Numbered from the stretch's first letter, positions 34,441 through 46,899 are shown. The stretch is DNA of 64,000 bases from Eucommia ulmoides (GCA_016647705.1 CM028335.1:13847905-13911904); one strand, 5' to 3'. Notes: generated from the sequence alone by a model not told the origin. Numbers and translations: made by a program.

Positions 34441-36464
34441 GTTGTTAATGCATTTTTCTCAAGAATGTTTTGCAATAGTTTCGACATAATAATATCTATG
34501 CAAAATGTAAATGCAGAAATAAGTTAAATAGAAAAGTAGTGTATAACTGTATATCAATTTTAGATCAAATGTCTTTTATGCATCAAAATGTACTCCCACT
34601 AAAATTTTCGAATCTTATATCATTCTGGAGAAACAGACACATTCTGAATGTCCTTAATGGGGAATTGAATAATCCTAATATTATTAGTTGGGCTCACATC
34701 TTCAGCACATTGGCTATGGGGATACTCTTATTACTCGCCTTTTAGGCAAGATATAATTCATATTTGATCTCTAGTTTGATTATACCTTACATTGTTAGCA
34801 TATTGGTATGTCTCTCTAGTTAAGTTATGCCTGCCCAGTATGGTCTAAACTAGTCCTAATGAACCCTCACATCTTTTACATATTAAAGCCTATTAGTCTA
34901 CTCTTTGCATGTCTTAAAAATAGGAAATTGAGAGTTTAATTTTTAGGACACAAACTCACATCTTCAGCATATTTACTGACTTTAGGTTTATGGAACCCTG
35001 ACCCAAATCCCCTGGTGAAAGATCACGATGACACAAATCTTGTTTGCTCACGTTATAACTAAATATTAGTTTGAGGATATTTATTTAGATCTCAACATTT
35101 AACTTTTTTTAGTTTGTTTAGCATGCATCCCATACATATAACAAAATAGATAAATGCCTCACATAAGCATGCTAATTGGACAAAAAATAAAGTAGAATAA
35201 AATAATCATCTCATACACGCATTTGAATGGACTGGGATGGACGTGGACAAGAATCTTTTTCTTGTTTTTTCATTCAATATTTTATAATTAGAGTGTAATA
35301 TAAATATTATTTTTGTCTTTTGTGTTGTCATTTGTTAATCTAAAATGTTTGTGTAATAAATAACATTTGATCTTTTTCATTTTTATTTTTCACATTTTTT
35401 TTATCATTAATTAGTTAAATAATTAATTATCTAAATAATTTCTACACCGTATTTTTCCAACATATATTTCATAAAATATTCACGTCACATAGTCAATAGT
35501 TATTGATTAATTCGTTTTTTTATTAATAACAATTATATTTTTATTTATTTAAATATTACAAATTTATGAGCTGAAACATTCATCATCTAAACATGATCAT
35601 GTTTTTTTTTTAATGAAATATTTTCATAAAAATAAAATAAAATAAAGAAGATCCATAAATTTTTCTTCTTCTTATTTTTCTAGTCACTATCTAAACTCCA
35701 TGTTCACATATCTCACTTGAACAAGTCAATTAATATCCACCTTTATGGGAGTTAATATTTTCAAATATTAGAAAATTTCTTCAATCTTCTTTTAAAGTCT
35801 AAGCAAATCTTCAGGGTGGATACTCTTTTTTTTTTTCAAAAATAACAATAATAATAATAATAATAGTTATTTTAATGTTAAAAAATTATGAAAAAAAAAA
35901 TACGTACTATAATAATTATTTTGATTTTAATAAAATGACTTTATTAAATATGGAAGATACTAATTTTTATAAATTCGTGATGGGCAAATCAGTAATCTGA
36001 CAACCAGAGATTTTTTAATCTAAAATCAAACGGTTCGTAAAAACTACTGAATGTGAATTCTCGGTTTATTATATAATAATTGGCATTTATTGATAATAGA
36101 TAATTGATTTTAGGCCTATTAGGTAATTTTTTCTTTTTTTTACACATGTTCTTTTGCTAAGGAATATCATATTTGTTGAAGTAAATAACAATAAGTGAAA
36201 TTATCAATATAAATATAACCATAATGGTTATTAAACAAAAATATTCGATGTATTAATTTAAATTCAATCGAGACTTTTTATTTTATAAAAAAAATTAAAA
36301 ATTAAATTTAAGGTGTCTCCTAAAGTTTTTAGGGGCTGGACGCGGTTGCCAATTTCGTCTATCTTCGTGGTCAAACCATTGGATATTGTTTGTTATTGTT
36401 TATTGTTTTAACAATTGACTTTTTACTATATTATAAAATAAAATAAAAACAAAAGCACAAAAAT

Positions 36465-36465
<1 letters not shown>
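34440..36465. other. AT-rich non-coding DNA with a short recurring phrase
   Basis: CTCACATCTTCAGCA recurs near 34692 and 34957 and, changed, near 34867. No gene, TIR pair or RNA gene recognised. Confidence 0.3.

Positions 36466-36469
<4 letters not shown>

Positions 36470-36525
<56 letters not shown>
36470..36525. repeat. (AT)n microsatellite followed by poly-T and poly-G
   Basis: About 55 bp of AT repeats, then T-rich sequence and a run of G near 36565-36577. Confidence 0.95.
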
Positions 36526-36532
<7 letters not shown>

Positions 36533-36615
36533 TTATTTTATTTTATTTTTTTATTTTTTTTTTTGGGGGGGGGGGGGTTTTAAAAAAAAAGAAACAAACA
36601 AACTAAAAAGACTAA

Positions 36616-37189
36616 GGCCCCGTTTGGTTAGTGTTCCCAACCAAACTCAACCCATCCCAACCCAACCCAAAAATTTTGGGTTTGATTTTTGGGAACGCGT
36701 TTGGCAAACACAAAACTCAACCCAACTCAACCTAAAAAATAGGAATTGATTCTCAAAATTCTAAAGAAATCAGAAACAAAAAAAAGTTATTTCTTTTTTG
36801 TGCCCAAAAAACTCAACCCAAAGTTCTCAACTTCCGACTTCATCTGCCGGCCGACCACCACCACCCGCCGCCGTCTGCCGTCGCCGGCCACCGTCTGCCG
36901 CCGCCGGCCAACGTCCGGCGACAATCGCCGGCCGCCGCCGGCCACCTCCGGCGACCGTCCGTGCCGTCGGCGACCGTCGCCGGAGGCCGTCCGGCCACCC
37001 CCAAACAAAAAAAAATAAAAAAAAAAATAAAAAATTAAGATAAAATCGTTACCAAACACATTCTATTCTCAGCACAAAACAAAAATTGTCGTTACTAAAC
37101 GTAATTCTGTTCCCAAAATTTTCAACTCAACCCAACCCAACCCATTCCAGTTGGGTTCAGAAAAGTGAAAACACTAACCAAACGCCACC
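36616..37189. mobile_element. PIF/Harbinger-type MITE with a GC-rich core
   Basis: Termini GGCCCCGTTTGGTTAGTGTT and, complemented at the right, GGTGGCGTTTGGTTAGTGTT; TAA on both sides (36613-36615 and 37190-37192). Subterminal AACCCAACCCAA repeats on both sides. The middle (about 36843-37005) is a run of CCGCCGGCC-like sequence very different from the AT-rich surroundings. Open frames on both strands there reflect the simple triplet composition. Confidence 0.75.
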
Positions 37190-37192
37190 TAA

Positions 37193-38521
37193 GTGAACAA
37201 GTCTCGTTCTTCAAATTGGATATATGTATATATATATAGCTGCGTTCTTGTGCAAATAATTTTAATTTTAAAAATTTAGGATTAGATAAAAAAAAAATTG
37301 TGATATCATTCTTAGTTGGCATGATTTGAATGGCTGAGCGCACAATGATATGGTGTGACGACATGACAGGATAATATTTTTTTCTGGGTGAAACGGGTCG
37401 GATCACGAAGCCAATAATCCGGCATTTGTAGGCGGCTGTTCCCACGTGTGTTCACAACTTTAATTGACCCATTACCCCCCCTACGGGTCGCCGTAATGGA
37501 TGAACTTTTTTCTGCTAGATGGGCCCCCACATCAATCACCTATAGTTTTAATCCAACGGTTCTCCGAAAGCGTTCGCCACGTCGGCAGACAAGACGGATG
37601 TTGGTAAAGAAAAAAACCTAATAAATAGGAGTTGTCTCATGACTCTCAAGTCTCATCTTGAAAATTCAATATTAAATTTTCCAATTGATAGATTTGAAAG
37701 TCTACTTATGTATTTTTATAGCTTTACTTTTTTTTTTTAAAATCCTCGTCATCCAGTGGGAGCGAGACACGCTTTAGCGTCAATTTTCCAATTTCGGGTG
37801 ATTTGATCATTGATTTTGTACAGCCACCCTACCACTTGTCGGACAAAAATGATTTTAAATTTAATTATTTATATGTGATTTAATACATTATTTTTAATGA
37901 AAAGATTTGTCAAAAATTATTAAAATTTTATGAAGTTGCTTGGAGTATATAAAATAAGTAATCTCACATTACTTAATGAAAATCATTTAACCATTTTTAT
38001 AATTTATTTTAGATTGCGGATCCGGGTCGGGTCCTGAATCTTGTGTTGGGGTTTTAACTTGTGTTGATTCAAGTAGAGATAATTATTTTTAAAATTTTCT
38101 TTAAATTGATTCTAATAATTTTTTTAACCAAACGTGTCTTTTTATATTTGTAACTCATTTTTAATAAGGAACATATGATAATTTTTAGTAGCTTTAAAGT
38201 GTTTTTAGTGACTTTAAAGTGAGACTTTTGGTATATTGGAGTTACTAATTTATTTACTATATAAACAGATAAGTTTGCATTATCATTTAGGTATGAAAAT
38301 ATAGGACATCTTACACTACACATACACTTCGGATCTATGTTAATTTATTCTTGACAGAGACTTCAACACTTATTTTGTTCTCCGTATCCTTTGATTTCGA
38401 GTGTTAGTATCGGAGAATTGTGATCATTGTATCCTGATAAGCAAACGTCTGAATAGTAAGCATCTAAACGGAGGCAAAATTTGCTTTAAAAAATATCATT
38501 AAACAATAACCTTGATTGGTA
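37193..38521. other. Non-coding DNA, promoter-like in places
   Basis: 37300-37620 has normal base composition, a CCACGTGT G-box-like site (37442-37449) and AATAAATAGG (37620), but no coding sequence follows. The rest is AT-rich with nothing recognised. Confidence 0.25.
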
Positions 38522-38530
38522 TAAATTTTT

Positions 38531-38759
38531 GGAAAAATTACATTTTAAACCCTCCAGGTATTGATATTTTTCTAATTGGTCCCTCTCCATTTGAGCGTTT
38601 CATTTTAAACTCTCTATGTATCAACACGTTTTTATTTGGTCCTTCAGTCAAAAAAATCGTTTAAACTAACAGAATTATGAGGGCAAAATCGTCATTTTAT
38701 ATTATTTCATTTTTTAATATTTTTTTCTTTTCTTTTTTCTTTTTCTTTTTTTCTTTAAC

Positions 38760-38798
<39 letters not shown>

Positions 38799-39475
38799 CC
38801 TCTTTTCCCTATCTCTTTATTCCTCCCTCTCCCCGTCAGGCGGAACCACCCCCTGTTATGGAGGGTGACAATAGGAGGTAGAATCACCCCCGAACACAGG
38901 GGTGGTTCACCCCTTGTTTCGAGTTGGAACTACCCCCGTAAGGGGGTGAAAACACCCCCTATTGCATGGGGGTGAAAATACCCCCGAAATAGGGGTGAAA
39001 ACACCCCCTGTTCGGGTCGGTGGGGAAAGAGAGAAAGGGAATGAGGGAGAGAATATGAGGGAAAGAGGAATAGAGAGAGAGAGAGAGAAATATAGGGGGG
39101 AAAAAAGAAAAAAATAGAAAAATATGTAAAATGACGGTTTTGCCTTTCTATTCTGTTAGTTTTAACAGATTTTTTTACTGAATGACCGAATAAAAATATG
39201 CTGATATCTAGAGGGTTAAAAATGAAACGACCAAAAGGATAGGGACCATTTAGAAAAATGTCAATACCTAGAGGGTTTAAAATGAAACGCTCAAATGGAG
39301 ATGGACTATTTAAAAAAAATGTCAATACCTAGAGAGTTTAAAATGAAACGCTCAAATGGAGAGGGACCATTTAGAAAAATGTTAATACCTAAAGGGTTTA
39401 AAATGAAACGCTCAAATGGAGAGAGACCATTTAGAAAAATGTCAGTACCTAGAGGGTTTAAAATGTAATTTTTCC
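38531..39475. mobile_element. Foldback Mutator-like element (9-bp TSD)
   Basis: Long TIRs begin GGAAAAATTACATTTTAAAC on both ends and are flanked by a perfect 9-bp duplication TAAATTTTT (38522-38530 and 39476-39484), typical of Mutator-like elements. The inverted symmetry extends through a CT tract (38763-38795) paired with a GA tract (39069-39087). The right arm has about four tandem copies (roughly 61 bp each, about 39230-39470) of a unit containing TTTAAAATGAAACGCTCAAA. No coding capacity. Centre described separately. Confidence 0.85.
38835..39020. repeat. Palindromic ACACCCCCT/AGGGGGTG repeats at the centre of the foldback element
   Basis: Short units such as GGGGGTGAAAACACCCCCT recur, each able to pair with itself or its neighbours. 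They form the loop region between the two arms. Confidence 0.7.
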
Positions 39476-39885
39476 TAAATTTTTTATATTATCATCGGTA
39501 AAGAACTGTAAGTATAATCTTATTTATTTACTGATTTCATGTATTTTAATTAACTGTTGAAGAATCTAATTTTGTAATGTTTGTTAATGTTTTAGAATAT
39601 TTGTTGTCGTATATTTTATGTTCTAAAATATTGACTGTCTCATGTATTGAGTTTCTGAATATTTGTTGTGAACTGTTTTACATGTAATATTTTTTTTTCA
39701 ACAAGAAATTTCATTAAAAGTTTATTTTTTATTGTTTATGAGTACTATTTCATTGTAAAAATATTTGTGACATATTTTTGAAAATTTAATTAAAAATAAT
39801 ATTAATTAATATTTAATTATATTAATTAAAATTAGTATTTTCACCATTATTTATAACATCACTCTCGTGGTGCGAACCCAAGGTC

Positions 39886-40063
39886 CTAAATACAGATGAT
39901 TTTTGGATATTGTTTCATTTTTTTATTTCATTTGTTAGTAATTCACATCTATTTATTCAATTTGAATGATGATTCTAAATACAGATGATTTTTGGATATT
40001 GTTTCATTTTTTTATTTCATTTGTTAGTAATTCACATCTATTTATTCAATTTGAATGATGATT
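39886..40063. repeat. Perfect 89-bp tandem duplication
   Basis: The 89-bp segment starting CTAAATACAGATGATTTTTGG occurs at 39886-39974 and again at 39975-40063 with no difference seen, so the event is recent or the assembly duplicated it. AT-rich, no gene. Confidence 0.9.
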
Positions 40064-40170
40064 GTTATAATTATAATCTTAATTTAGTAAATTATTTTTT
40101 TATTAATTAGTGAGTTATTTATTTTTACATAATTTAAAATATTGATAGTGAAATATGTATTTTATTTAAA

Positions 40171-40174
<4 letters not shown>

Positions 40175-40225
<51 letters not shown>

Positions 40226-40240
40226 ATTATTATTATTTTT
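40175..40240. repeat. (TA)n then (TTA)n microsatellite
   Basis: About 46 bp of TA followed by several TTA units. Confidence 0.95.
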
Positions 40241-40504
40241 ATTTTCCTACTACATAAAATATTATATTTTTCTTCTTAAAAAAATTCAACCTCAGCGATA
40301 CATCTTCCAAATTCCAATTCACCTCAACCGTTGTTGTTTAATTTTGGATGTCAACATTCATTATTTATATTTTGGTTATGTACAGTCATGGGATGAAGTT
40401 GAGTATGCCTCTCATCCTCAATTTTATAAAATTATACTAAGATCTCTACATTTTAAAAATAATAATTTCCCTCCACTCAACTTGTATTTTGAAATCATCT
40501 TTTG

Positions 40505-41167
40505 GCAAATCCTTTATTTGGATTTATTTGGATTTTAAAAATGAGAGATTTATCAAATTCTTTTAGAAGTGAAATGAAAGATTTCGAAATTCTTTTGGAA
40601 GAGACTGAATTTGTGAAATCCAATATTCTTCCATCTTCGCTCTTCCTCTTCGCACCTGAAGGTCGATTCGTCATCGTCTTCTTCTTTTTCGTACTTCGTC
40701 GTCATCGTCAATCGTAGCCCTCGTCATAGTCAAATCGTCTCTTCCCTCGTAGAATTGCCGTCTATCGTGTTCGCTGTTTCGTCGATCGTCATTCGTCGTG
40801 CGTATACCGTCTTCTTCTTCATTGCGACTAAGAACACGACTGCGAAGGAGAACGACGAAGGACTCAGATTAGGGTTCATCTTCATCGTTTGAGCTGCTTC
40901 ATCGAATCATCGTCGTCGTTGTTGCGATTAGGGTTTGTCATCGTCGATCGTATTCATCGTTTAAGTTCAGATCATTTTTTTTTTCAAAAGTGGGATCAGA
41001 GGATCAAGAATAAAAAAAAATAATCTAAAATTACCCAAATATTTCAGTTCAAATAATTATCCAAATAAGAGATTTGTCAAATGAAGACATTTCAAAATTC
41101 AGAATTTTGAAATCACTTCATTTCACAAATCTCTTAAATTTGTTAAATCCCTTATCCAAACGCAACC
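40505..41167. mobile_element. MITE-like element, same terminus as at 14344
   Basis: The right end, complemented, reads GGTTGCGTTTGGATAAGGG and is followed by TTA (41168-41170). Subterminal TTTGTGAAATGAAGTGATTTC palindromes on the right have diverged counterparts near 40540-40610. The left terminus is degraded. The interior (40640-40970) is rich in TCGTCGTCATCG-like sequence without a gene. Confidence 0.5.
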
Positions 41168-41799
41168 TTAGTTCACTAAAAATTTCAATAATAAATGTTA
41201 GATTATTATTATTTCACATCGATTATATGAGAGAACGCAAAACACCATTATATAAATCTAACAAGCTACTCTACTTGAAATCATATGGTAGAATTCGCCT
41301 CTCATTCACTTTTAATCAAATTATTTGTGCAAATCGGAAATTGTACATTTCTCCTGTAATCAAATCATCCGTACAAATTTAAGGTTGTACTTAAGAACAG
41401 ACGTTAGATTTCTGCCGAACATTGATTACATAAGAGTGTTCAAGTCACTATATAAATCAAAAGAGTTATTCAATTTAATACCATATGGTTTTAAATTGAA
41501 AGCTCCTTACACTAAATTTTTCTTAAATATATATATGGCTCTTCCTCTATCAATCTTTACTTATGTTCAAGACAAATTATCGTACATATGCATTACTTTG
41601 GCTATTATATGTGCTAATGGTTATGATATTTTATTATTATTTTTTTTTCAATATATTGACTATATGTCTATTAGGGATCAAGTTCTTGCTTTGTTTTTCT
41701 TTTTGAAAAAAAAATGACGGAGAAACCTTTTTTGTGTCCCTTTTGCAAAAAAATCATGACTCCATCACATTGTATAATTATCACTAAGACCCCTTATCT

Positions 41800-42191
41800 C
41801 AATCGGGAGGTTGAAATTAGGAACATTCATGCATGTATGTGTCTAACTATGACGAAGGGTTTCCCGAAAATTGTGGTGGAATTCGACTCGAAAGAAACAG
41901 TGAACTTAATCAATGGTGATTGTCCGGAGAGTCATGTCTACAGATGATAGATCGCAGAGTGCAAGCACATTATAGTCATTCATGATTTGATCCAAACTAT
42001 TAAAAAACTTAACAAGCGGACTACCTTACCAAGATGGGAACACAAAGTGGTTCCGAGATGCACTTTCTAGAGGAACCCTCTGGAGGGGTTGGAACGGCTC
42101 ATTATTGCCGATTTGAAAAACGAGACTTGTGTGTTTCGAGTGGTTCTTAGTTTGTTTGTTTTTCTCTTTTTTCTACCAAAAAAAATTAAAT
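41800..42191 (+). mobile_element. 5'-truncated LINE (non-LTR retrotransposon) fragment
   Basis: Flanked by a 16-bp target duplication CTAAGACCCCTTATCT (41784-41799 and 42192-42207) and ending in an A-rich tail. The body encodes an RNase H-like piece: GFPKIVVEFDSKETVNLING followed by DCPESHVYR, typical of the C-terminal RNase H domain of plant L1-type LINEs, then stops and a frameshifted remainder. Only about 390 bp were inserted, consistent with truncated target-primed reverse transcription. Confidence 0.8.
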
Positions 42192-42207
42192 CTAAGACCC
42201 CTTATCT

Positions 42208-42838
42208 TCATGAAATGAAATTGATCTCCATGAAACGGCACGAGCATTTTTAATCCTATTATATATTTGTCCTTATTAAAGTAATAGTTTTATTAGTAAA
42301 CTAACTGTTGTGTAAATCTATTGTGGGAAAAATGAGATAGAAAACAATTCAGTAATCAAATAATTAATTATTTAACAGCAATTAAATTATTAGTTATGTA
42401 ATTAATTAATTATAAAGAAGTGTTTAGAAAGGTGAAACAGATAATTGGCTACAAAACATTTCAGAATAATAAATTACGATAAAAATTATAGAATCAAAAT
42501 TAAATTATACCTAATGTAAGATGAGAATCACTAATGTTTTGATATATAATTTAACGTTTCTATTTTATGAAACTAATGAGTTTATTGAGTGATTTCAGAT
42601 TAGAAGTTTCATGTATTCAAATAAAAAGAAAAAAAATGAATCAAAAAAGTTAATCATTGAAAATTTACAAGACAAAAGTTTAATAAGAGATTCAAGATGG
42701 GTGCAAACTGAAGATTTTTAAATTTGTATAGGTAAAACAATTAATTACTCTTATGTTCGTAATGCAACTCCATTAGGATCACACATAACACTTTAAAATG
42801 AATAATATTATGTGTGAATACTATCAGATTTTATAAAG
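42208..42838. other. AT-rich non-coding DNA
   Basis: No coding sequence, TIR or tandem repeat recognised. Confidence 0.35.
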
Positions 42839-43216
42839 TGTTAAAATCATGAAAATGTTTTTGATAAAGTGTTGAATTGAGAAAATATTTTTAACACATA
42901 AAATGAAAAGTTTTTGGTCGATTTGGTCAACTGACGAAGAGGGTCGGTCAACTAACTGAAATAGTAGTTTTAAAGAAAATATGTGCAAAAGTTAGTGATC
43001 AATTTGATGAACGCACAAAATAGGTCAGTCGACTAACATAAACAGTAACTTGAACGAAATTAAGAAATGAGGCCATAGGAGGAATCGATCAACCGACTAG
43101 GTTGGCGGTTGACCGACGAAAAAACGAGGAACAGTCAGCTTTTTGGACCATTGCAGATTGGCGGTCAACCAGCAAACAGACGATCGACCGAAAGGCACTG
43201 ATCCAGTCAACTTGAT

Positions 43217-45480
43217 TGTAAAACCTAAATTACAAGACGTACGTCATAAATTGTCGCATTACAAAACATTTGGCAATTAGAAATTGGGAATAAAAAATAT
43301 TAGGGGCAGAATCATAATTTTGGAACTTTTAAAACTTAAACTTATCAAAATAGAAATCCTAAAGAAAATAAGGGGAGGAAAGTGTAATTTGAGTTTTTTT
43401 TTTATATCCTACCGCCGAACTCACGCGACAGCCGGACGGCGAACCACCGGCCGAGGAGAGGAGTTCGAGAGTCGACGTGGCGAGCTCAGATTTCTCTCAC
43501 CCACTAATTTCATGCATTAAAATCCTCTTCATGCGAAGAAAGAGGAAAAATCGGAGGAAGAAACTTCGGGAATTTTAGAGAGAGAGAGAGAGAACCGGAG
43601 CGGAAGGAGGGAGGTCGTCGGTTCTTTTTGAACCAGCGTTTCTCCGGCCGCGTGACCGTGTGAGCATCACAAACAATTCCTGGAAGAGGGAGGGCTAGGT
43701 CCGGCCGGTGGAGTGGCCCGTCAACGGAAAGGGAGTCCACGTTTTAGAGTCACCGGTGAGCGGAGTTACGGATTGCCGTTCGACCATCAACGATCATTGG
43801 AAAGGTGAGTATTTATGTGTTTTCTCTCATTTACTTGTCGAACGCACGCATGCATGGCATAACGGGCTGGGTCGGTAAGTTCCGACGGTGTGCTCGGTTT
43901 CCGTTTTCCGGCTGCGGTGGGCTGTCGTATGTGCGTGGGTCTCCGTCGGCAAGGATCGTGGGTCCCGTGGCGTGCGGTCGGCGGTGGCATGCAAGCCTGA
44001 CGGCATGCATGAGGGGATGTGCGTGTGTGTGTGTATCGTAGCGTGCGGGTGTGTGTGTGCGGTGGCAGGTGGGTGTGCGGTGGAGCGGCTGAGACGGCCG
44101 GAGGAGGGTGACTGAGGGAGGATGTGGGTGGTGCAGGGGTGACGGGAGTGTTGGCATGGGAGGGGAGGCCTCCGGCGGACGGCCACCGTAGAGAGAGAGG
44201 GGTGGCTGTCTGTCCGGAGAAGAAAAAAAAAAAAAAAAAAACAACAGAGAAAGGGAAATTGCACAATTAACCCCAGCACAAAGAAAATGATTCAAATTCG
44301 AACTCAAATTCTTTCGCGACCCGTGAACGATCCGGGATGAATATCTTTTTCCGATTATAAGATATCCGATGTAATAAATAACATAACAGAATTATTGGTA
44401 GGATAACAAATCACAGGGATAAAATATGAAAAATAGGAAATACGGAACTTAGGGCCTGCCTTACCTGCCTAAGTAATTTTTACATGAAATATTAACTTAG
44501 ACCCCATCATTGCTAGGTTCGCAAACGCCAACACTTCAGTGAGCTTGGGACATCGAGGTTTTTTTTATAACGCTAAAAACGAGGTGAGTGTACTGTCTTC
44601 TCGTCAAATTGTTTGTATATGTGCATACATGATGAAAAATGGTTGAACTTAAAAATTAGATGTTGTTAAACCATTATGTGATAATTAGACGATATTATTA
44701 TGTGATCCGCTTCGGCGGAGTGATGTTTATCCGCATCAGCGGAGTGATGTTTATCTGCTTCGGCAAAGTGATGTTAGACGTTTGTACTGCGCAGTAATGA
44801 TCCGCTTCGGCGGAGTGATGGGTGTTCGTAGGAAGGCATATCCTACGGATGGTACGGTACCGTTGCAAACTCCCGATCGTGAGGTTAAAACGATCACCAT
44901 GGCTAGCCTGTGTGCGTTGTGGTTTTGGGTGTGATGTGTTGTTTATTTTGGGATAGTTTTATTGTTATTTCAGGTGATTGGTATGATGTTTATACTGCAT
45001 GGGTGGAAAACTAAATAAAAATGAACTCACATATTTATACTTCATTTTTACTGTGCACGTGATGCTTGTAATAATTCATATGGAAATGTTGTGGTATCCA
45101 GTAGGTATTATTATTACTAAATAAGAATGATTGTATTGAGAAGATGGTACACTCGCAGGTGATGTGGCTAGGAGTCGGCCCCCTACTGGCACAGGGTAGA
45201 GTCCGTAGATGGTACAGCGAGGAGTGGAAGTTTTCGGGAAATGCCGCATAAGACGAACCCAGAAAAGGTTCATAGTTTGTTTTCATTGTTCTAGAAGGAG
45301 ATATTTTTGGGACGGATGTGTCCCTAGCTTGTAAAGACGTTTATGACTGGTATTTTGGTTAGCTGTATAATTATGAACGCATAACGTTTTTTTTTTTTTA
45401 GTTGGTTTGTCGCCTGGGTAATGTTGTGTCGAGGTCACGTCGGCCCCACAGGTGACAGGTGTCCGGGGTGGGGTGTGACA
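43217..45480 (+). mobile_element. Gypsy-type solo LTR, 2.26 kb
   Basis: Starts TGTAAAACC, ends GGGGTGGGGTGTGACA, and is flanked by a perfect 5-bp duplication TTGAT (43212-43216 and 45481-45485). Termini and size fit Tekay/Del-type chromovirus LTRs. The 5' half is GC- and CpG-rich (43390-44220) and produces overlapping frames of up to 159 codons on both strands with no recognisable domain; I treat these as spurious. A short hairpin array lies at 44704-44822. Confidence 0.8.
44704..44822. repeat. 24-bp repeats forming C(TTCG)G-type hairpins
   Basis: CCGCTTCGGCGGAGTGATGTTTAT is followed by two diverged 24-bp copies (CCGCATCAGCGG, CTGCTTCGGCAA), a spacer, and another exact CCGCTTCGGCGGAGTGATG at about 44802. 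Each unit is a 4-bp stem with a 4-base loop. Confidence 0.8.
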
Positions 45481-46899
45481 TTGATTGTTTTAGTTTTAGT
45501 GGTCTTTTACCCAAATCCTATGGCTTTAATTGTTGGAAAATGAGATTTTTTGGGGGATTTGAGTATATTGTCATTATATATCATATATTAGTAAGATCCT
45601 ATTATGTTGGTCCTTATATTAATTAATTCAATGAATTGAATTCGTAAAACTACTTCCTATATTTAAGAATTTTGAATCAAAAAAGTTTTGGGAACCAAAT
45701 CAAGCTTTTCTAAGAGTATTTTTAAATGAAATATATCTACTTTGATAGCATATTATATATATGAGGTCTTAGAGTGTCATTTATGGTCTTATCTTTTGAA
45801 AATTTGCCATTAGAGGCATAGTTTGAATTCTATATAAGAAGACCTACGAATTTCATTAATGATAATAAAAAACAAAGAGTTTAAATCAATATTTGATTTA
45901 AAGAGAGTAAGATTTTGCTGAAGTATTCTTAAAGAGTGATTCTTTAATTGTTTTGATCCAAGCGCGCAAAAGTTTTAATCACCAATTTTATTCTTCACTA
46001 AGCCATCTTATCTATTTTCAAGAAATCCCTGTGATATCTTTCCAAGTTGATTTAAGTGTTTTTCTTATATTATGTAATTGATAACTTGAAATATTTTTTG
46101 TTAGAAAAATCATTTTTTAGTTTGAATTACTTGCATATCTTAAGACATAATTTTTGTCTGCGAAATCTGATTACATATTATATGTGTTTAAATTTAGATT
46201 AAAGTAGATTTATTTTATCACGTAGTTCTATCACGTAATATTCGGGACATTAGTTGAGCATAATTGTTTTTGAGCTAGTAGAAGCTCATTTGAGAAGAAA
46301 TTTGTGAATCTTTTGTATTTGTGAGTGAGAGTGGATTAGACATATTTGGGACGGTATCTAATCAAGGTAATTAGGTTTGATCAATATTTAACATGTTTAA
46401 AGGATTAGATTTTGATTCTCCCTGTAATAGAATTATGTTAGTTTTTAGCCTGCTAAAAAGATAAGGTTCTTTCTGAGTCTGTGAAAAGAAAAAAAAAATG
46501 TAAAAGTGTAAAAATTTGATTTTGAGTCTGCGAAAAGAATTAAATTAGTCCTGCACCTGTGAAAGGATTGTAAGAGTTTGATTCCGACTTGGGAAATGAA
46601 TCAGAGGATTAGTGGATTGCAAAAACCCTATGGAACTCAAGGAACTGGATGTCGATAAGGGTAGTTTACCGAACCATGATAAATCATTGTGTACTGCTTA
46701 TCTATTTTCTGTTGCTTGGTTGTGCACTTAGTTAAATATGTTTCCTTTATTATACACGATAATAATCAATTAAGAAAATTGATAACTTGTGTGTTTAAAG
46801 AATTTAATTATTTAAAATTTTATAATTACCCAATTTATCATTTTCTTGGGTAGATCTGTGGGTCAACACACGAGATAAACAAGAATAAGTTTTTAGAGA

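Larger units (their letters stand above)
42838..46880 (+). mobile_element. Probable old long Copia-type LTR, split by a Gypsy solo LTR
   Basis: Sequence before 43212 (rich in GGTCRGTCRACT-type motifs) and after 45485 is continuous across the solo LTR at 43217-45480. The downstream part has TTCTATATAAGAAGACC (about 45828), a plausible TATA region, and an end near GGGTCAACACACG (46860-46872). Layout and length resemble SIRE/Maximus-type LTRs. Boundaries and class are inferred; no second copy lies in the window. Confidence 0.35.

Noticed and set aside
36746-37059. Pro/Arg-rich 80-90 codon frames
   Set aside because: Present on both strands because of CCG triplet composition within a MITE; no domain.
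14344-41170. A single 26.8-kb element bounded by inverted TTAGGTTGCGTTTGG ends
   Set aside because: The right end has a degraded partner near 40505, so the two ends are better explained as separate copies of one MITE family; elements between them have their own target duplications.
43787-44307. Overlapping open frames of 150-159 codons in the GC-rich region
   Set aside because: They occur in several frames and both strands, are Pro/His/Thr- or Cys/Gly-rich from simple GT/CA sequence, and lie inside a solo LTR.
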